Assembly (NCBI GenBank): GCA_025617745.1
Contig: CM046862.1
Span: forward strand, 53,633,097-53,697,096
From: Heliocidaris erythrogramma
Taxonomy: Eukaryota > Echinodermata > Echinoidea > Camarodonta > Echinometridae
Reading direction: 5' to 3'
Length of the DNA: 64,000 bases
The translations under genes were made by a program, and so were the position numbers. How positions within the stretch are numbered: the stretch's first letter is position 1; each line of letters starts with the position of its first letter. Of this stretch, positions 33,441 through 45,519 are shown piece by piece. The notes beneath the pieces are model-generated. The model was not told the origin of the DNA, ran no database searches, and saw nothing but the letters and a program-made list of their open reading frames with translations.

Positions 33441-33865
33441 TATATTATTGTTAATTTACTTATATTTCCATGCATTTATTACTGACATGTTTTATGTTTA
33501 CAGTGAGGTACAAAAGCCATCTCTATTATTTCGCACAAATACCCAGTCTTTTGAAAGGTATACAAGTTCATCAATGTCAGATACATAAATCGTGCAGTTA
33601 TGTAATTTTGAGTATATACAAGATATAAATCCAAATTGTAAAGCCGATGATATAAGTTTTATATTAATTGAAAAGAAATAAATATCCAAAAATGGTTACG
33701 CTTCATTCAGTGAATCAAATAATCAGGATTCCAATAGTCTGGATACTTACGGTCTGTACAACGTAGATCAGAGGCAGAAGAGAAAGAGATCAAGAGCAAT
33801 ATTCATCATAATATTAGCATTTATTACAATCAATTTTTTTTCTTTCTTGATTTCCCCCTTAAAGG
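33440..33865 (+). repeat. Exon-like repeat, segment 3 (single copy)
   Basis: One isolated unit. It has the acceptor-like GTTTTATGTTTACAG|TGAGG at about 33500, a frame reading EVQKPSLLFRTNTQSFERY, the GAATCAAATAATCAGGATTCC block, and TACAACGTAGATCAGAGGC at 33757. It ends at the T/C-rich spacer where a foldback element starts. Confidence 0.8.
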
Positions 33866-34470
33866 GCCCCTGCAACCAAACCCAACCCAAATGCATTTTT
33901 TTTTGCTGTTGATGAGCAGGGATGCATACAACTAATATTCTGTTATTCAAACATCTAGATATGTTTCATAGCTTTTTAAATGTCTTTTGAAATATTTTTT
34001 TGTCCAACCTTCTAAGCTCACCCTAAAAAAGCTCCAGATCTTATTCCTGCAATAGCATCATCTGTCAATCTTCAGTCAGCTACACTACCGTTGTACAATA
34101 GACAGTGGAATGTAACCTCCTCGCTCAACACATGTTCACAATCGAATTGCATGCATTCAAACAATACCTGCTCATTACCATTCTTTTCCTGGTGATGCTA
34201 CAGCATGTCTGACATAACAACTACTGTGTAGGCATTGCATGGTCTATTACAACAGATGGTCATCTCTGGCAAAGCTTCATACCACTGTCTCTCCTTAGCT
34301 CACTAACCATTGATTGACTGATGATGTCACTGCAGGAATGAGATCTGGAACACTGTTTTTTTAGGGTGGACCGACTCTAGCTTAGCATGTTTGAGGAAAT
34401 GATTTCAAAAAAATATGTTTGAATAAAAAATATGAGCTGCATGCATCCCTGCACATCAACCAGCTTAAGC
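33866..34470. mobile_element. ~600-bp foldback element
   Basis: The arms are diverged inverted copies: left 33902-34065 (GTTGATGAGCAGGGATGCAT ... CACCCTAAAAAAGCTCCAGA) and right 34325-34465 (CTGGAACACTGTTTTTTTAG ... ATGCATCCCTGCACATCAAC). The unpaired centre is about 260 bp. The left end AAAGGGCCCCTGC may be the terminus. No coding frame. Confidence 0.6.
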
Positions 34471-34574
34471 AAGCCTCGTTCTTCAATGGTCACTTTACGT
34501 AGGTGGTCGAGGAGGCGAAACCACAATGACTTCTCTCAAGGTCGATGTAACAAGCTCGGCTCAACGCAGTTGTT

Positions 34575-35150
34575 ATTTCATAACTCCCGATAAGAATTCA
34601 CAAGAAAAGATAGAAAGACAAAAAAAGATACAACGATAAAACAAAGAATAACATAAGGAAAAATATAAAGAGGAGAAGATAGAAGGAAAAACAAAGAGTA
34701 ACAGAAGACAGAAGGTGAAAATGACAGGGATAAAAAAAAATAAAAAATATAAAAACAAAGAATAGCATGAGGAAAGATTGAAAGAGAAGAAGATAGAAGA
34801 AAGAAAACAAAGACTAACATAAGGAAAGCGAGAAAGATAGGACAAACAAAGAATAACATAAGAAAGATAATGACGAAATCATAAGGAAAGACAGAGAGAA
34901 AGATAGAAGGAAAAAAATAATAACATGAGAAGGATAAAAACAAAGAATAACATAAGGAAAGATAGAAAGAGAAGAAGGTATAAGGAAAAACAAATAATAA
35001 CATAAAGATAGAAAGAGAAGATAGAAGGGTAAAAACAAAGAAAAACAAAGAAATAACATAAGAAGGATCAAAACAAAGAATAACATAAATATAGAAAGAA
35101 AGATAAGTAGATAGAAGGAAAAACAAAGAAAAAATAATGAAAATTTACAA
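34575..35150. repeat. Purine-rich degenerate minisatellite
   Basis: Plus-strand A/G-rich repeats of GAAAGATAGAAAGAGAAGA and ACAAAGAATAACATAAGG, loosely periodic at about 45-60 bp. A weaker patch follows at 35385-35510. The long minus-strand frames are low-complexity products (F/L/S-rich) and not genes. Confidence 0.8.
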
Positions 35151-35761
35151 ATGAAGACGAGACATCGTTCCCTTTAGCACGTTATGGTTTGCTAGATTGA
35201 CCACACACAGCGATATCGACGGCTTTTGCTAAACAGTCGGGTAACGTCGCGTCGCGTTGGTAGAAATTTTCGAACATTTTTCAGGAAGGTGTCTTCAAGG
35301 GGACAAATTGAAAAAGAGTCCGTCTCAGTATGATTTTTCCCGTTTTCAGGCTAAAAACGACAAACAAGGGAATAAAGAAAACAATAGAAGAATAATGCAA
35401 AGAAAAACATGAACTATAAAGAGAGAATAGAAGGGTAGGAAGGATGGAAGAAAATATGATGAAAGGAAACAAAGAATACAACAAAAGGAAAGTTGGAAAG
35501 TAAAAATAAGTGGATACAGCAGTTGGTTGTCTATCAGCCGATCAAACGTGTTGCTCGAAAACTTATTAAAAAAAAAAAAATTCCCAAAACGAACGCATCT
35601 ACACTATATACAAATTGTTCTCATATTTTGGGTTAATGTATGCCGACATCTTTGACTCGTGTCTTGAAGATGTCGATCGATGGTAGTCAGTAGACGTAAG
35701 TAAAGGTAACAAAACTAGATTAAATTAATTGAAGCTACTAACAGACTAATATAATGCTTAC

Positions 35762-35811
35762 CTGTCACCATCTTCCCCTGACCCTGAGGCTGAGCTTGAA
35801 CTTGAAGCCAT
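35762..35811 (-). CDS. Candidate first coding exon (unrecognised host gene)
   Basis: On the minus strand an ATG at 35811 opens 16 codons, MASSSSSASGSGEDGD, and ends GACAG|GTAAGC at the 35762/35761 boundary. That is a consensus 5' splice site leaving two bases of a split codon. A Ser/Gly/Asp start of this kind is common in N-terminal disordered regions, but I cannot name a gene from it. Upstream (36.0 kb side) is moderately GC-rich and contains ATG/CAT repeats. No downstream exon is recognisable between here and 34 kb, where foldback and purine-rich repeats lie, so it may be a chance match or part of an element. Confidence 0.3.
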
Positions 35812-35974
35812 CGTACGATGATACACCATCCCGGTGGCCTGTACTTTCACGGATGATGTCTGATGATGATGACGATGATCGTGACACAGTGCAAAGCACT
35901 TTACGCATGAAAAGATATGCAGCGTAGACCAGAGCATGACTAGCCTACACGTACCGTACGTGTATAGGCAGGCT

Positions 35975-36165
35975 ATGCCTAGTCTGCAAGCACAGACCCT
36001 AATTTGACACTTTATCAGAAAATCATCGTGTCTTGACAGAAGCCTAATTCAGCTACCTTCTGGTCGGAAGGAGCAGCTATAGTAAATGGCCTATAGTAGT
36101 CTTACAGTGCAGGCACTCTTTTACGACTGACAAGGGTTTGTGCCTGTAAACTAGGCTAGGCTAGG
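35975..36165 (-). repeat. ~190-bp dispersed repeat, copy b (inverted)
   Basis: Reverse-complement match of 29912-30105, with moderate divergence and a GGCTA repeat (GCTAGGCTAGGCTAGGC) at its right edge. Confidence 0.75.
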
Positions 36166-36539
36166 CTAGGCTAGGCCATGCGCAACTCAGGCCATTCCAC
36201 GAATCCGGAAAACGTAAACACAGCTAAAATTATTAAAATTATTAAACATATTTCTGTGTTTTCAATCCAAAGTTCAATAAAACAGTGATTAATTGAATAA
36301 TTAATTAATTAATCCAACAATCGATTTATTCATGGCATAAGAAATCAAATAATTAATTCATGCTGCTATCAGGCCACCTTCCCCCCCCCCCCCCCCCCTC
36401 TCCTTTTCTTTTTCTTTTTCTTTTTTTTTTTTTGCTGCTAAAGAAAAGATACCATACATAAAATTCCTGAAAAATGTTCGAAAATTTCTACCAACGTGAC
36501 GCGACGTTACCCGACTGTTTAGCAAAAGCCATATCGACT

Positions 36540-36949
36540 GCTTGCACCAGCATAACTCAGCCTGTTGTCCACATCTAACGACTGTTTTTAGAATAAACGA
36601 ACATAACATATCAAATATTGTCAATTTGTCACAAAACGGCGCGGTAATTTTTTAAAAGCCACGGTCAATCCATCGCGTATATACTATTCTCCATAAGTGT
36701 AGAAATCACTCACTGCACGACTAAAAACCAAATTGCACCAACGGTGTTGAATGCTAAGGTGTAGGGACAGGTTTTGAAGAGAGTCGGGATTTTTTCATAG
36801 GGTTGTGTATTATGTGCGACCCTCTCTGAGTTCGCTCGTCGTGTTATGACGTCATGGAATCACTCCGTAGAGTGCTCATTGAAGAGCGAGCTTTGCTCAA
36901 GCTGTCAACAGTAATCAACTTGCTTTTGGGTTGCAGTGGACCTTTACGA
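36540..36949. other. Spacer without recognisable gene
   Basis: Nothing identified except the outer inverted-repeat arm at 36872-36905 and a TGACGTCA-like site (TATGACGTCATGG) at about 36846. Confidence 0.4.
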
Positions 36950-37516
36950 TTCGACTATTATAGTTATTTTTCTGATACTTTCATGCATTTACTACTAACA
37001 GACATGTTTTATGTTTACCGTGAGGTACAAATCCTCTCTCTATTAGATCCCACATATAACCCCCATCTTATGGAAGATCTACACGTTTATCAAGGTCAGA
37101 TAGATAAATCATACACGTTTGTAATTTCTGAGTAGTTAGAAGATATGAACGCAAATTGTAAAGCCAGTGAGAGGAATTATATATGAATTGAAGTGAAAAA
37201 GCACATAATATAAATTTCTATTCTATTGAAAAGGAAAACGTCACACGAATGGTATTTTTTTATCAATGATATCAAATAGTAACCAGAACCCGAAGAGGTT
37301 GGATACTTACTGGCTGTACAACGTTGATTAGGGGCAGGAGATAAAAAGATCACGAACGAAGCGCATATTATAATCACTTTTCTTCTTGATACTGCCATTT
37401 AAATGACTTTACTACTAAATAACATGATGTCCGTTTACAATTTTAGGTAAAAAAAATGAATATCTTCATTACTTAGCACCATCACCCCATCTTATGAAAG
37501 GTCTACACGTTTATCA

Positions 37517-37780
37517 ATGTCAGATAGATCATACACTTATGTAATTTCCGACTATATAAAAGATATAAATTCAAAATGTAAAGCCATTGATAAGAATTAT
37601 TCATCAATTAAAAAGGAAAATCAAAAGAAGAATAGTTTTATTTCAGTAAGCGAATCGAATAACCAAGATTCCAATAGTCTGGGTATTCGCGGACTGTTCA
37701 ACGTAGATCAGAGGCAGGAGAAAAGAGATCCCTTCGTTTCTTTTGTAATTTCCCAATTAAATTGGACTATTTTGAGCTAG
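37517..37780 (+). pseudogene. Exon-like copy with the longest intact frame in segment 4
   Basis: An 87-codon frame through the unit: SYTYVISDYIKDINSKCKA, NYSSIKKENQKKN, SVSESNNQDSNSLG, FNVDQRQEKRD. It is soluble, acidic and lysine-rich, with several tyrosines in YxxI/V-like contexts. Its acceptor block (about 37430) is decayed (TTTACAATTTTAGG). Function unknown; it resembles a cytoplasmic tail more than a folded domain. Confidence 0.4.
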
Positions 37781-39978
37781 TTTTCTTAAATTTCCATGCA
37801 TTTACTATTAACTGACATGCTAAATATAAGCAGTGGGGTACAAAACCTATTTCTATTATTTCGCACTAATGCCCCAACTTCTTAAAGTCCACACGTTTAT
37901 CTAGGTCAGTTAGATACTTGTAAATCATACACATCTGTTCTTTATAAATCCAAATTGTAAAGCCAGTGGTAGGAATTATCTAATAATTGAAAAGAAAACA
38001 ACAATACAGAAGGAGAAATGTAATATTTCATTACTTGAATCGAGTAACCAGGGTCCCAATAGTCTGTATACTTACAGTCTGTAGAACGTAGATCAAAGGC
38101 AGGAGAAACGAGACCAAGAGAAATATTAGCATGTATTACGATCACTTCGTTTCTTTCTCGATTTTTCCCCTTAAATTTGTCCCAATTTATTGTTACCTTA
38201 CTTTCGTTTTCATGCATTACTAACTGGCATGTTTTGTGTTTACAGTGAGGTACAAACCCAAATATCTATTATTTTACACTAACCTCATCTCATGAAAGGT
38301 CTACACGTTTATCAAGGTCACAGAGATAAATCATACACTAAGTCCAAATTGTAAAGCAGGTGATAGAAATGTTATATCAATTGAAAATAAATAACAGAAG
38401 AATGGCCATGTTTCATTCAGCGAATCGAATAACCAGGATTCCAATAAAATAAATACTTACAACCTGCACAACGTAGATCAGAGACAGAAGAAAAGAGATC
38501 AAGAGGAATATTACCATAAATTACGATCACTTCGTTTCTTTCTCCATTTCCCGCCTTCATAGTTAGTTTTACTATATTGTAATGCATTTATTACTAAATA
38601 ACTGACATGTCATATGTTTCCAGTGAGGTAAAAAACTGTCTCTATTATTTTGCATAAATACCCCCATCTTATGAAAGGTATACACGTGTATGAAGGCCAG
38701 ATCAAGGCCATGCATTTACTACTTACTGACATGTTATATGTTTACAGTGAGGTACAAAACCCATCTCTATTCGCACCAATAACCATATGAAAGGTATACG
38801 CGTTTCTTAAGGTAAGATTCATAAATCATACAATTATGTAACATCTGAGTATATAAAAGAACGCAAACGGTGAAACAGCACTCTCTATATATATATATTT
38901 TAATTGAAAATATAAACTTCACATGAAGGGTAACATTTTTTCAAGGATATCAAATAACCAGGACTGGAAGAGTTTGGATACTTACGCTCTTTACAACGTA
39001 GGTCAGAGGCAGGAAAAAGAGATGAAGAGCAATATTAGCATATATTACGAACGCTTCATTCTTTCTCGATTTCCTCCTTAAAATTTGACTATTTTATAGT
39101 TATTTTTACAATATTTTCATGCATTTATTACTAACTGACGTATCATATGTTTCCAGTGAGGTAAAAAACCTTTGAAAAATCTCCATTATTTTGCATAAAT
39201 ACTCCCATGTTATGAAATGTATACACATTTATCGAGGCCCCATAGATAAATCATACACTTGCGTAAATTCTGAGTATATAGATGATTCAAACGCAACTTG
39301 TGAAGCCGGTGAGAGGAGTGATATATCAATTGAAATGAAGAAGCATGTAATATTAATTTTTATTTTATTGAAAAGGAAAACATTACACGAATGGTAAATT
39401 TTACCAAGGATATCAAACAGTAACCAGAACTTCAAGAGATTGGATACTTACTGTCTGCTCAACGTGGATTAGAGGCAGGAGATAAAAGATGAGGCACAAA
39501 GTTAGCCCATAACTTATTCACTTTCCTTCTTTTTTTCAAATTAGAATTGGACTATGTTATAGTTTTCTTAAATTTCCATGTATTTACTACTAAATGGCAT
39601 GTTCTATGTTTCCATTGGGGTTCAAAACCCCGTAGCTCTATTATTTCCCACAAATACCCCCATCTTATGAAAGGACTACACCTTTATCAAGGTTAGTCAG
39701 TGGTAGGAATTATCTAACAATTGAAAAGAAAACAACAACAACAGAAGGAGAAATGCCATATTTCATTAGGCGAATCGAGTAACCAGGGTCCCAATAGTCT
39801 GGATACTTACTCCCTGTAGAACGTAGATCACAGGCAGGAGAAAAAGATTAAGAGAAATATTAGCATGTATTACGATCACTTCGTTTTTTTCTCGATTTCC
39901 CGCCCTAAAATTTGACTATTTCATAGTTATTTGTCTTTTATTTTCATGCATTTACTACTTAATGGCAAGTTAAACACT

Positions 39979-41040
39979 CAGACCGCAGGTCGTATGCAAA
40001 TGAGCAAAAATCGCGCATTTTATTTCCAGTGCCCGAAATGGACTCTCTCCCTGCACCCAGTCGGCTGTATCGCATGGTCATCTTTAAAGTTATGTTCTTA
40101 AATAAATATAAATCCTATGCTCATTAGACTTTCTGCAAAAATAAATGAATAGTTTACCAACACAGAGATATTTTGTTTTAGTCATAATTTTAGAAATAAA
40201 TTGTTTAAAATAACTGATGAAATAGTCATACAAAAGCCCTTTTTTCACAAGATTTCAAGTTGTTAAAAGACATATAAAAAGTATATGAGCCGCCATCAAG
40301 ACACATATGTATGGAAGCGCTGGAATCTCATCTTTTGCATCGTTACATTCAAAACATCCATAGATTTATGACAGAGTCAGGATCCAGCAATATTCAGCCG
40401 CAGATCATCCGTTGTCAAGACCATGGTCAAGACCATAGAATCTTAGCCCTGTGATTGGCAAGCAAGCCATCTGTAACCAAGTGCGCGTTGAATGAAACAA
40501 TGCGCAACCTGTTGCTTCATCCTTGCGCAATCATGCGCATAGCTGTTGCCAGGCTGTGAGAAAACATCTTGCGTGGTGGTAACCAATCGGAATACTGGAA
40601 TTGACTTTTTTAAAGACAAAGTGTGTACATTGGTTACATATTGCTGGATCCTGACCCTGTCATGAAGTGCACATTAATGTTATTTCAATCTTTGGAAAGT
40701 ACAGAAAATGCCCTTTACGCTCATGTCAAATTTGCCCTGGCTCACAATAAAAATTTGGTAGTTTTGGCCAGATTTATATTTCATTTCATTTCCATTCTTT
40801 GTCATAACAGGAACACCATTTTTTACCAATTTCGTCTTTTATTTTGAAAACAACAAAAGCAAGTCACAAATCTCTGATCCCTCTTCTTTTATTTGATGCA
40901 TAACTCATGGCAATTGGTGAATGATAAGTAGTCTATTCAATAGTTTGCAAATAAGATGTTCCTGGCTGTTCTTGCTCATTATGTATTCATATAGTCAGGC
41001 AGAACTGGGAATAAAATAGCGCGCTTTTTGGGGACCTGCG
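39979..41040. mobile_element. ~1.06-kb TIR element with a nested foldback
   Basis: The ends are diverged inverted copies: left CAGACCGCAGGTCGTATGCA then AAAAATCGCGCATTTTATTT, right GGAATAAAATAGCGCGCTTT then GGGGACCTGCGGATTGGCTG. It splits an exon-like unit between the branch-point block and TATATGTTTGCAG|TGAGG. Inside, ATGACAGAGTCAGGATCCAG (about 40370) pairs with CTGGATCCTGACCCTGTCAT (about 40647), a ~300-bp inner foldback. Non-coding. Confidence 0.6.
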
Positions 41041-42843
41041 GATTGGCTGTATATGTTTGCAGTGAGGTACAAAACATATCTCTATTATTTTGCACAAATA
41101 CCCCCATCTTATGAAACGCCTAGACATTTAACAAGATAAGGTATATAAATGTTTCACTTGTGAAATTTATCAGTACATAAAAGATATAAATATAAAATTG
41201 TAAAGCGGTGAGGGAAATTTTATATCAATTGAAAAGAAAAAAAAACAACAGAAGAACGGTCATATTTCATTAGTGAATCGAATAACCAGGATTCTAATAT
41301 TGATGATACATGTACTTACAGGCTGTACAACGTAGATCAGAGGCAAGAGAAAGGTGATCAAGAAGAGCATTATTAGCAAATATTACGATCGCTCCGTTTT
41401 CTTCTCGATCCCCCGTTAAAATTGCCCATTGTATTGTTACTTCATTTATATTTTCATGCATTGACTACTCACTGATGATATATGTTTCCAGTTAGGTACA
41501 AAATCTTTATTATTTCGCACAAATACCCCATTTCACGAAAGGTCTACACGTTTATCAATGTAAGATAGATCAATCATATACTAATGTAATTTCTTAGTAT
41601 ATAAAATATATGAGCGCAAATTGAGAAACAGAAATTAATTTTTTTTTTAAGAAAAACCTCAGGCGAATGGTCATACGTTATCAAGGATATCAATAACTAG
41701 CGCGCCAGGATGTTGGATACTTACGGTCTGTAAAACGTAGGTCAGAGGCAGGAGAAAAGATATCAAGAGAAATATTAGCATATATTACCATCACTTCTTT
41801 TCTTTCTCTCCCCTTAAATTTGGCCCATTTTATTGTTATTTTATTTATATTTTCATATATTAAATGACCCGTTTTATGTTTACAGTAAGGTACAATACAT
41901 TTCTCTATTATTTCACACAAATACCCTCATCTTATGAAATGGGACGTTTATCAAGATAAGATAGATAAACCTTCCACTTCTGTAATTTCTCAGTATATTA
42001 AATATATAAATATAAAATTATAAAACGGTGATAGAAACTTAATATCAATTGCAAAGAAAAGAAAAAAAAACGTTTAATTATGGGGCGATAATACGTTCAA
42101 AAGTAAGAATTTTAAAATCAATTAATAATTGTAAAACCCATCATTTTAAATTAATAATTAATCCTTAATATTAACAATCAATCAATAATATTAACAATCA
42201 ATCAATAATGAACATTCAATCAATAATATGAACAATCAATCAAAAATATTAACAATCAATCAGTAACATGAACAATCAATAATATTAACAATCAATCAAT
42301 AATATGAACAAGTCAATAATATGAACGAACTAACATAACTAACGACAAACTGAAAACTAATTAACTAAATACAATGCAACCGTGAGGGCGAAGCTCTCTT
42401 GGAAACATGCGAACCAATTCACTTCCTTTTGAACTGACGTAAAAAATCAGAAACTAACGACAAACTGAAAATTAATCCACTTCCTACTGAGCTAACGTAA
42501 AAATTTAGAAACTAAACGACAAATTGAAAACTAAAAAACTAAATACAAGTCAACGGAGAGGGCTAAGCTCTCTCAGATATCAGCGAGCCAAGCAAGAGAA
42601 GGAGGGGGATAGCTAGAGAGTAGTGCTACTTTTGTGCCATTTCAACCATGAAATGTTTCTTCTAGAAGGAGTTTGTCTAGTGAATCTCGCAAAAGCAGAA
42701 CATTCTCCCGGGGACATTCTAATCAAAGTAGTGCGGTATGATGTCATGAAATGTAAGTAAATATTATTTTGTTTAACGTTCCTATAATAATTGGGATGTG
42801 TTCGTCGTGGCTGCGAGTGAGTTCACTGTACAAAACGTATTAT

Positions 42844-43396
42844 TACCTATACAGGGCATTTTCAGCTGCAAAATAAAAAGCCGTATTTTTCACGTAACTC
42901 CTAATCCGTCACCGGAGCGGGCAATATTTGCCATATTGCCCTCTTCCGGGTTTTCCCCCATACACCAATGTACTAAAAAAGAGGGCAACTTGTTTGCCAT
43001 ATTCCACCCATTCTTTTCAGCGCGCTTTTAATCAAAGTGCATGCGCGCAGTATTGTGTACGCGTTAAGGTGTAGAAAGGTTTAAACAATGGATACGCGCG
43101 AAAACAATTTAGGTCACAATTGCTTGGCCCAGATTACATATCTGTATGAATAATCTAAAATCAGAAGGACTTACAAGCAAACAGACGTGTTTTTAATTGC
43201 TACAAAATATGCATATAGATGATTATAGAGTCTAGGTAATAATAATAATATTGCCTGGCTCTACTTTCGGTGGATATCGAAAATATTGCCCTTAAAAGAA
43301 CCATATTGCCCTCGTCTTCGAAACGGGGCAATATGATTCTGTTGCGGGCAATATATTCTGATATCCCCCTCAAGCCAGTCAATATTATATAATTAT
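42844..43396. mobile_element. ~550-bp insertion in the left arm only
   Basis: The right arm reads through CGTATTATCCCAC without interruption. In the left arm the same site holds ~550 bp and ATTAT occurs on both sides, a 5-bp duplication. Inside are inverted GGGCAATAT / ATATTGCCC motifs (about 42920-42950 and 43295-43350). No coding frame or clear TIR. Confidence 0.6.
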
Positions 43397-44254
43397 CCCA
43401 CATACCACCCAGTTCCTCCTCCCTTGCAATTTTTGCATGACGAAAGAAAATTGATTAAACTCTAAAACCGTCCGTTTATATAGTCTACTGGTAATATTTG
43501 TCGAAAAGATCAGCAATTTTCAGTACATCTGTATATCATGATAGTGCTCAAACCTAAAAAGTAAAGCGCATGGCTTCATTACCGACAATTTGAGGTAGAT
43601 GTGTACCTGCTCAACATCAAGATTAATCATGACACTGAATGCGCAACTCTGGGCCGCGCCGGGTGAGATCTTGCCCAGCGGTCCGTTAGTTTTGGGTGCG
43701 CGGATCCTGACCGGCTGATGCGCTTTGCCTCCGCCTACGAGAACAAAATGTTGCAGTTACCCTGCCCCTTCGCTTTGATTTTGAACTTTGTATAGGTAGG
43801 GTCTAGAAAGATTAATATATAAATTTGAAGGACAATGTCTTCCATGCTGGACCCAGATTAAACTGTTCTCTATTCTCTTTGATCTAAGGCTGCTACTGAG
43901 TCGGAGAGCAGTCCCACTCTCACTCAGTTTGATCACTGGCCTGGCCCTGGGTCCTGGCTGAAGTATTTCTGTTGTGTGATGATAAATAGGTCTAGAATTA
44001 ACTGCCTGGTATGGTGAAATCTGTAATGCTACTGACATTTGTTTACCTTCCCTTACTATTTACAGTGGTCAGTGGCGCCAGACGATACAGAGAGACTGAA
44101 AACTTTTGGTCTAGTGAGTAGTGTAGTGACAACCACTGGCATTGTCACTAACGAGTTACGACTGGTACTAACTTAGAGACGAGAGTAGTAGATCTGCGAG
44201 TAAGATATCTGATAATCTAGACAGTAGGCCTATATCTATGAATTTATTACCACA

Positions 44255-44800
44255 ATGATCTTAACTTTTTGTTCCCTTTTGATTGCAGAGCTATCGGATC
44301 AAAGTAGTGAAACACATGGGGACCAGGACCAGATCATCCAATATTGTGATAGACCCTCCTGGCCCTGGGCTGTAGACTTCGTCATCTACTCACACTGCAG
44401 GAAACCCAGGTTGAATTGGAAAGCTAAATTTGTTTTTGGAAACTGTAGATCTCTAAGCATGGATTTGTAAAAAAATCAATTTGGCCATAGCTAAAAAACG
44501 TAGTAGACTCTCACTAGTAGCTCTGTAACTTATAAGATTAGATAGTATATTTATTAGTTTAGACTAGATGTGTACCTGTTTACTGTAGATCCCTAGTCTA
44601 TACAGTCAAAATTAAAATTCCGAAGTCCAGTAAATTATATTCATTAAACCTGCTTACTGATTTAGCCATTTTTAAAGTTTACTAGAGGTCTTGGTCTTGG
44701 ATCAAATTTAGAATGGAAAATATAAATATTTACTTATTTTGAAAGATTAAACCTAGATTTACATTTCTACCATTAAGAAAGAAGAAAAAACAAAACAAAT
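44255..44800 (+). repeat. Internal block A, shared (inverted) with the 6-kb element
   Basis: Diverged reverse-complement match to 59575-60040. The best part is AGCTAT after a TTTTGATTGCAG acceptor-like site (44289), then GGGGACCAGGACCAGATCAT and ACTGCAGGAAACCCAGGTTG. It could be a transposon exon: in the other copy the corresponding block reads MVKWTKVMQW, DQDQIILYRD and CRLCHLLTAGN to a stop. Confidence 0.6.
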
Positions 44801-45032
44801 TGTAACATAAAAGTAGAGATGTACCCATTTTTTCCTTCTTTATAATTCAGCCCACAGTCTACAAGAAGTTTAATTTTTCTTTCCTTTCCTTTTTGTTTTT
44901 ATTTGTGCAGGTTGTCCAAGGAAGCGCATGAGTTACAAGGCTTGATGAGTGTCTAGTAATGGATGATGACCAGTGTTAACTAAGATCACTACACAACGAC
45001 TGATAATCCATTCACAATGAGGAAATATAAAT

Positions 45033-45304
45033 GGGTAATTCCATAAATAAGGGAGCCAATTTGTGACATTTTTGGTGTCCCTTTTACATATGAAACCCAC
45101 ATGTTTGTATGGCTCATAATGAAAATGGAGTGAGACTGTAAAGTGATCTCCAAGCAAAATGTTGCATTGTCATGCTTAGAATCACCTTACAATCGTACTG
45201 CACTATTTGAGTCTTTACTCAGAGCCACACAAACATGTGGGTTTCATATGTAAAAGGGACACCAAAAATGTCACAAATTGGCTCCCTTATTTATGGAATT
45301 ACCC
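45033..45304. mobile_element. 272-bp foldback MITE
   Basis: Near-perfect ~76-bp arms: GGGTAATTCCATAAATAAGG at the left, CCTTATTTATGGAATTACCC at the right. AAAT on both sides is a possible target duplication. The loop is about 120 bp and there is no coding frame. Confidence 0.8.
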
Positions 45305-45519
45305 AAATGTGCAAACCAACATTTACTGCTGAGCATGGATATGGTTTGTCTGCCTAGAAACATGCATGATGCCCCATTGCACAGATCATAAAGAAGGAAC
45401 GAATTTCATATTTTAGAACCATTTGTGTTTAAAGAAAATGAATCATACCTATCTCGGGATAGCTTCAAGGAACTGCATGATGAAAGGAATAATCACTTCA
45501 GACAAGGTTGAAGACCAAA

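Larger units (their letters stand above)
35212..36539. repeat. 1.3-kb segment bounded by ~75-bp inverted repeats
   Basis: The left arm 35212-35286 (GATATCGACGGCTTTTGCTA ... AATTTTCGAACATTTTTCAG) pairs with the right arm 36465-36539 (CTGAAAAATGTTCGAAAATT ... TAGCAAAAGCCATATCGACT). Further out, 34465-34500 (AGCAAGCCTCGTTCTTCAAT) pairs with 36872-36905 (ATTGAAGAGCGAGCTTTGCT). The centre carries the candidate exon below and the second copy of the 190-bp repeat. Confidence 0.7.
36950..42078 (+). repeat. Exon-like repeat array, segment 4
   Basis: About nine units, with landmarks TACAACGTAGATC or its variants near 37318, 37700, 38093, 38468, 38994, 39461, 39820, 41326 and 41731. Acceptor-like GTTT(A/C)CAG|TGAGG blocks sit at 38240, 38625, 38745, 39155, 41060 and 41505. 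One unit gives an open stretch (37517-37780) containing SYTYVISDYIKDINSKCKA, SVSESNNQDSNSLG and FNVDQRQEKRD. Others carry stops. The array is broken by a ~1-kb TIR element (39979-41040) and ends at the left arm of the 7.9-kb element. Confidence 0.85.

Noticed and set aside
34578..35126. Minus-strand open frame of 182 codons rich in F, L and S (and its neighbours)
   Set aside because: It is the complement of an A/G-rich degenerate repeat. Several frames are open together, and composition, not selection, explains the length.
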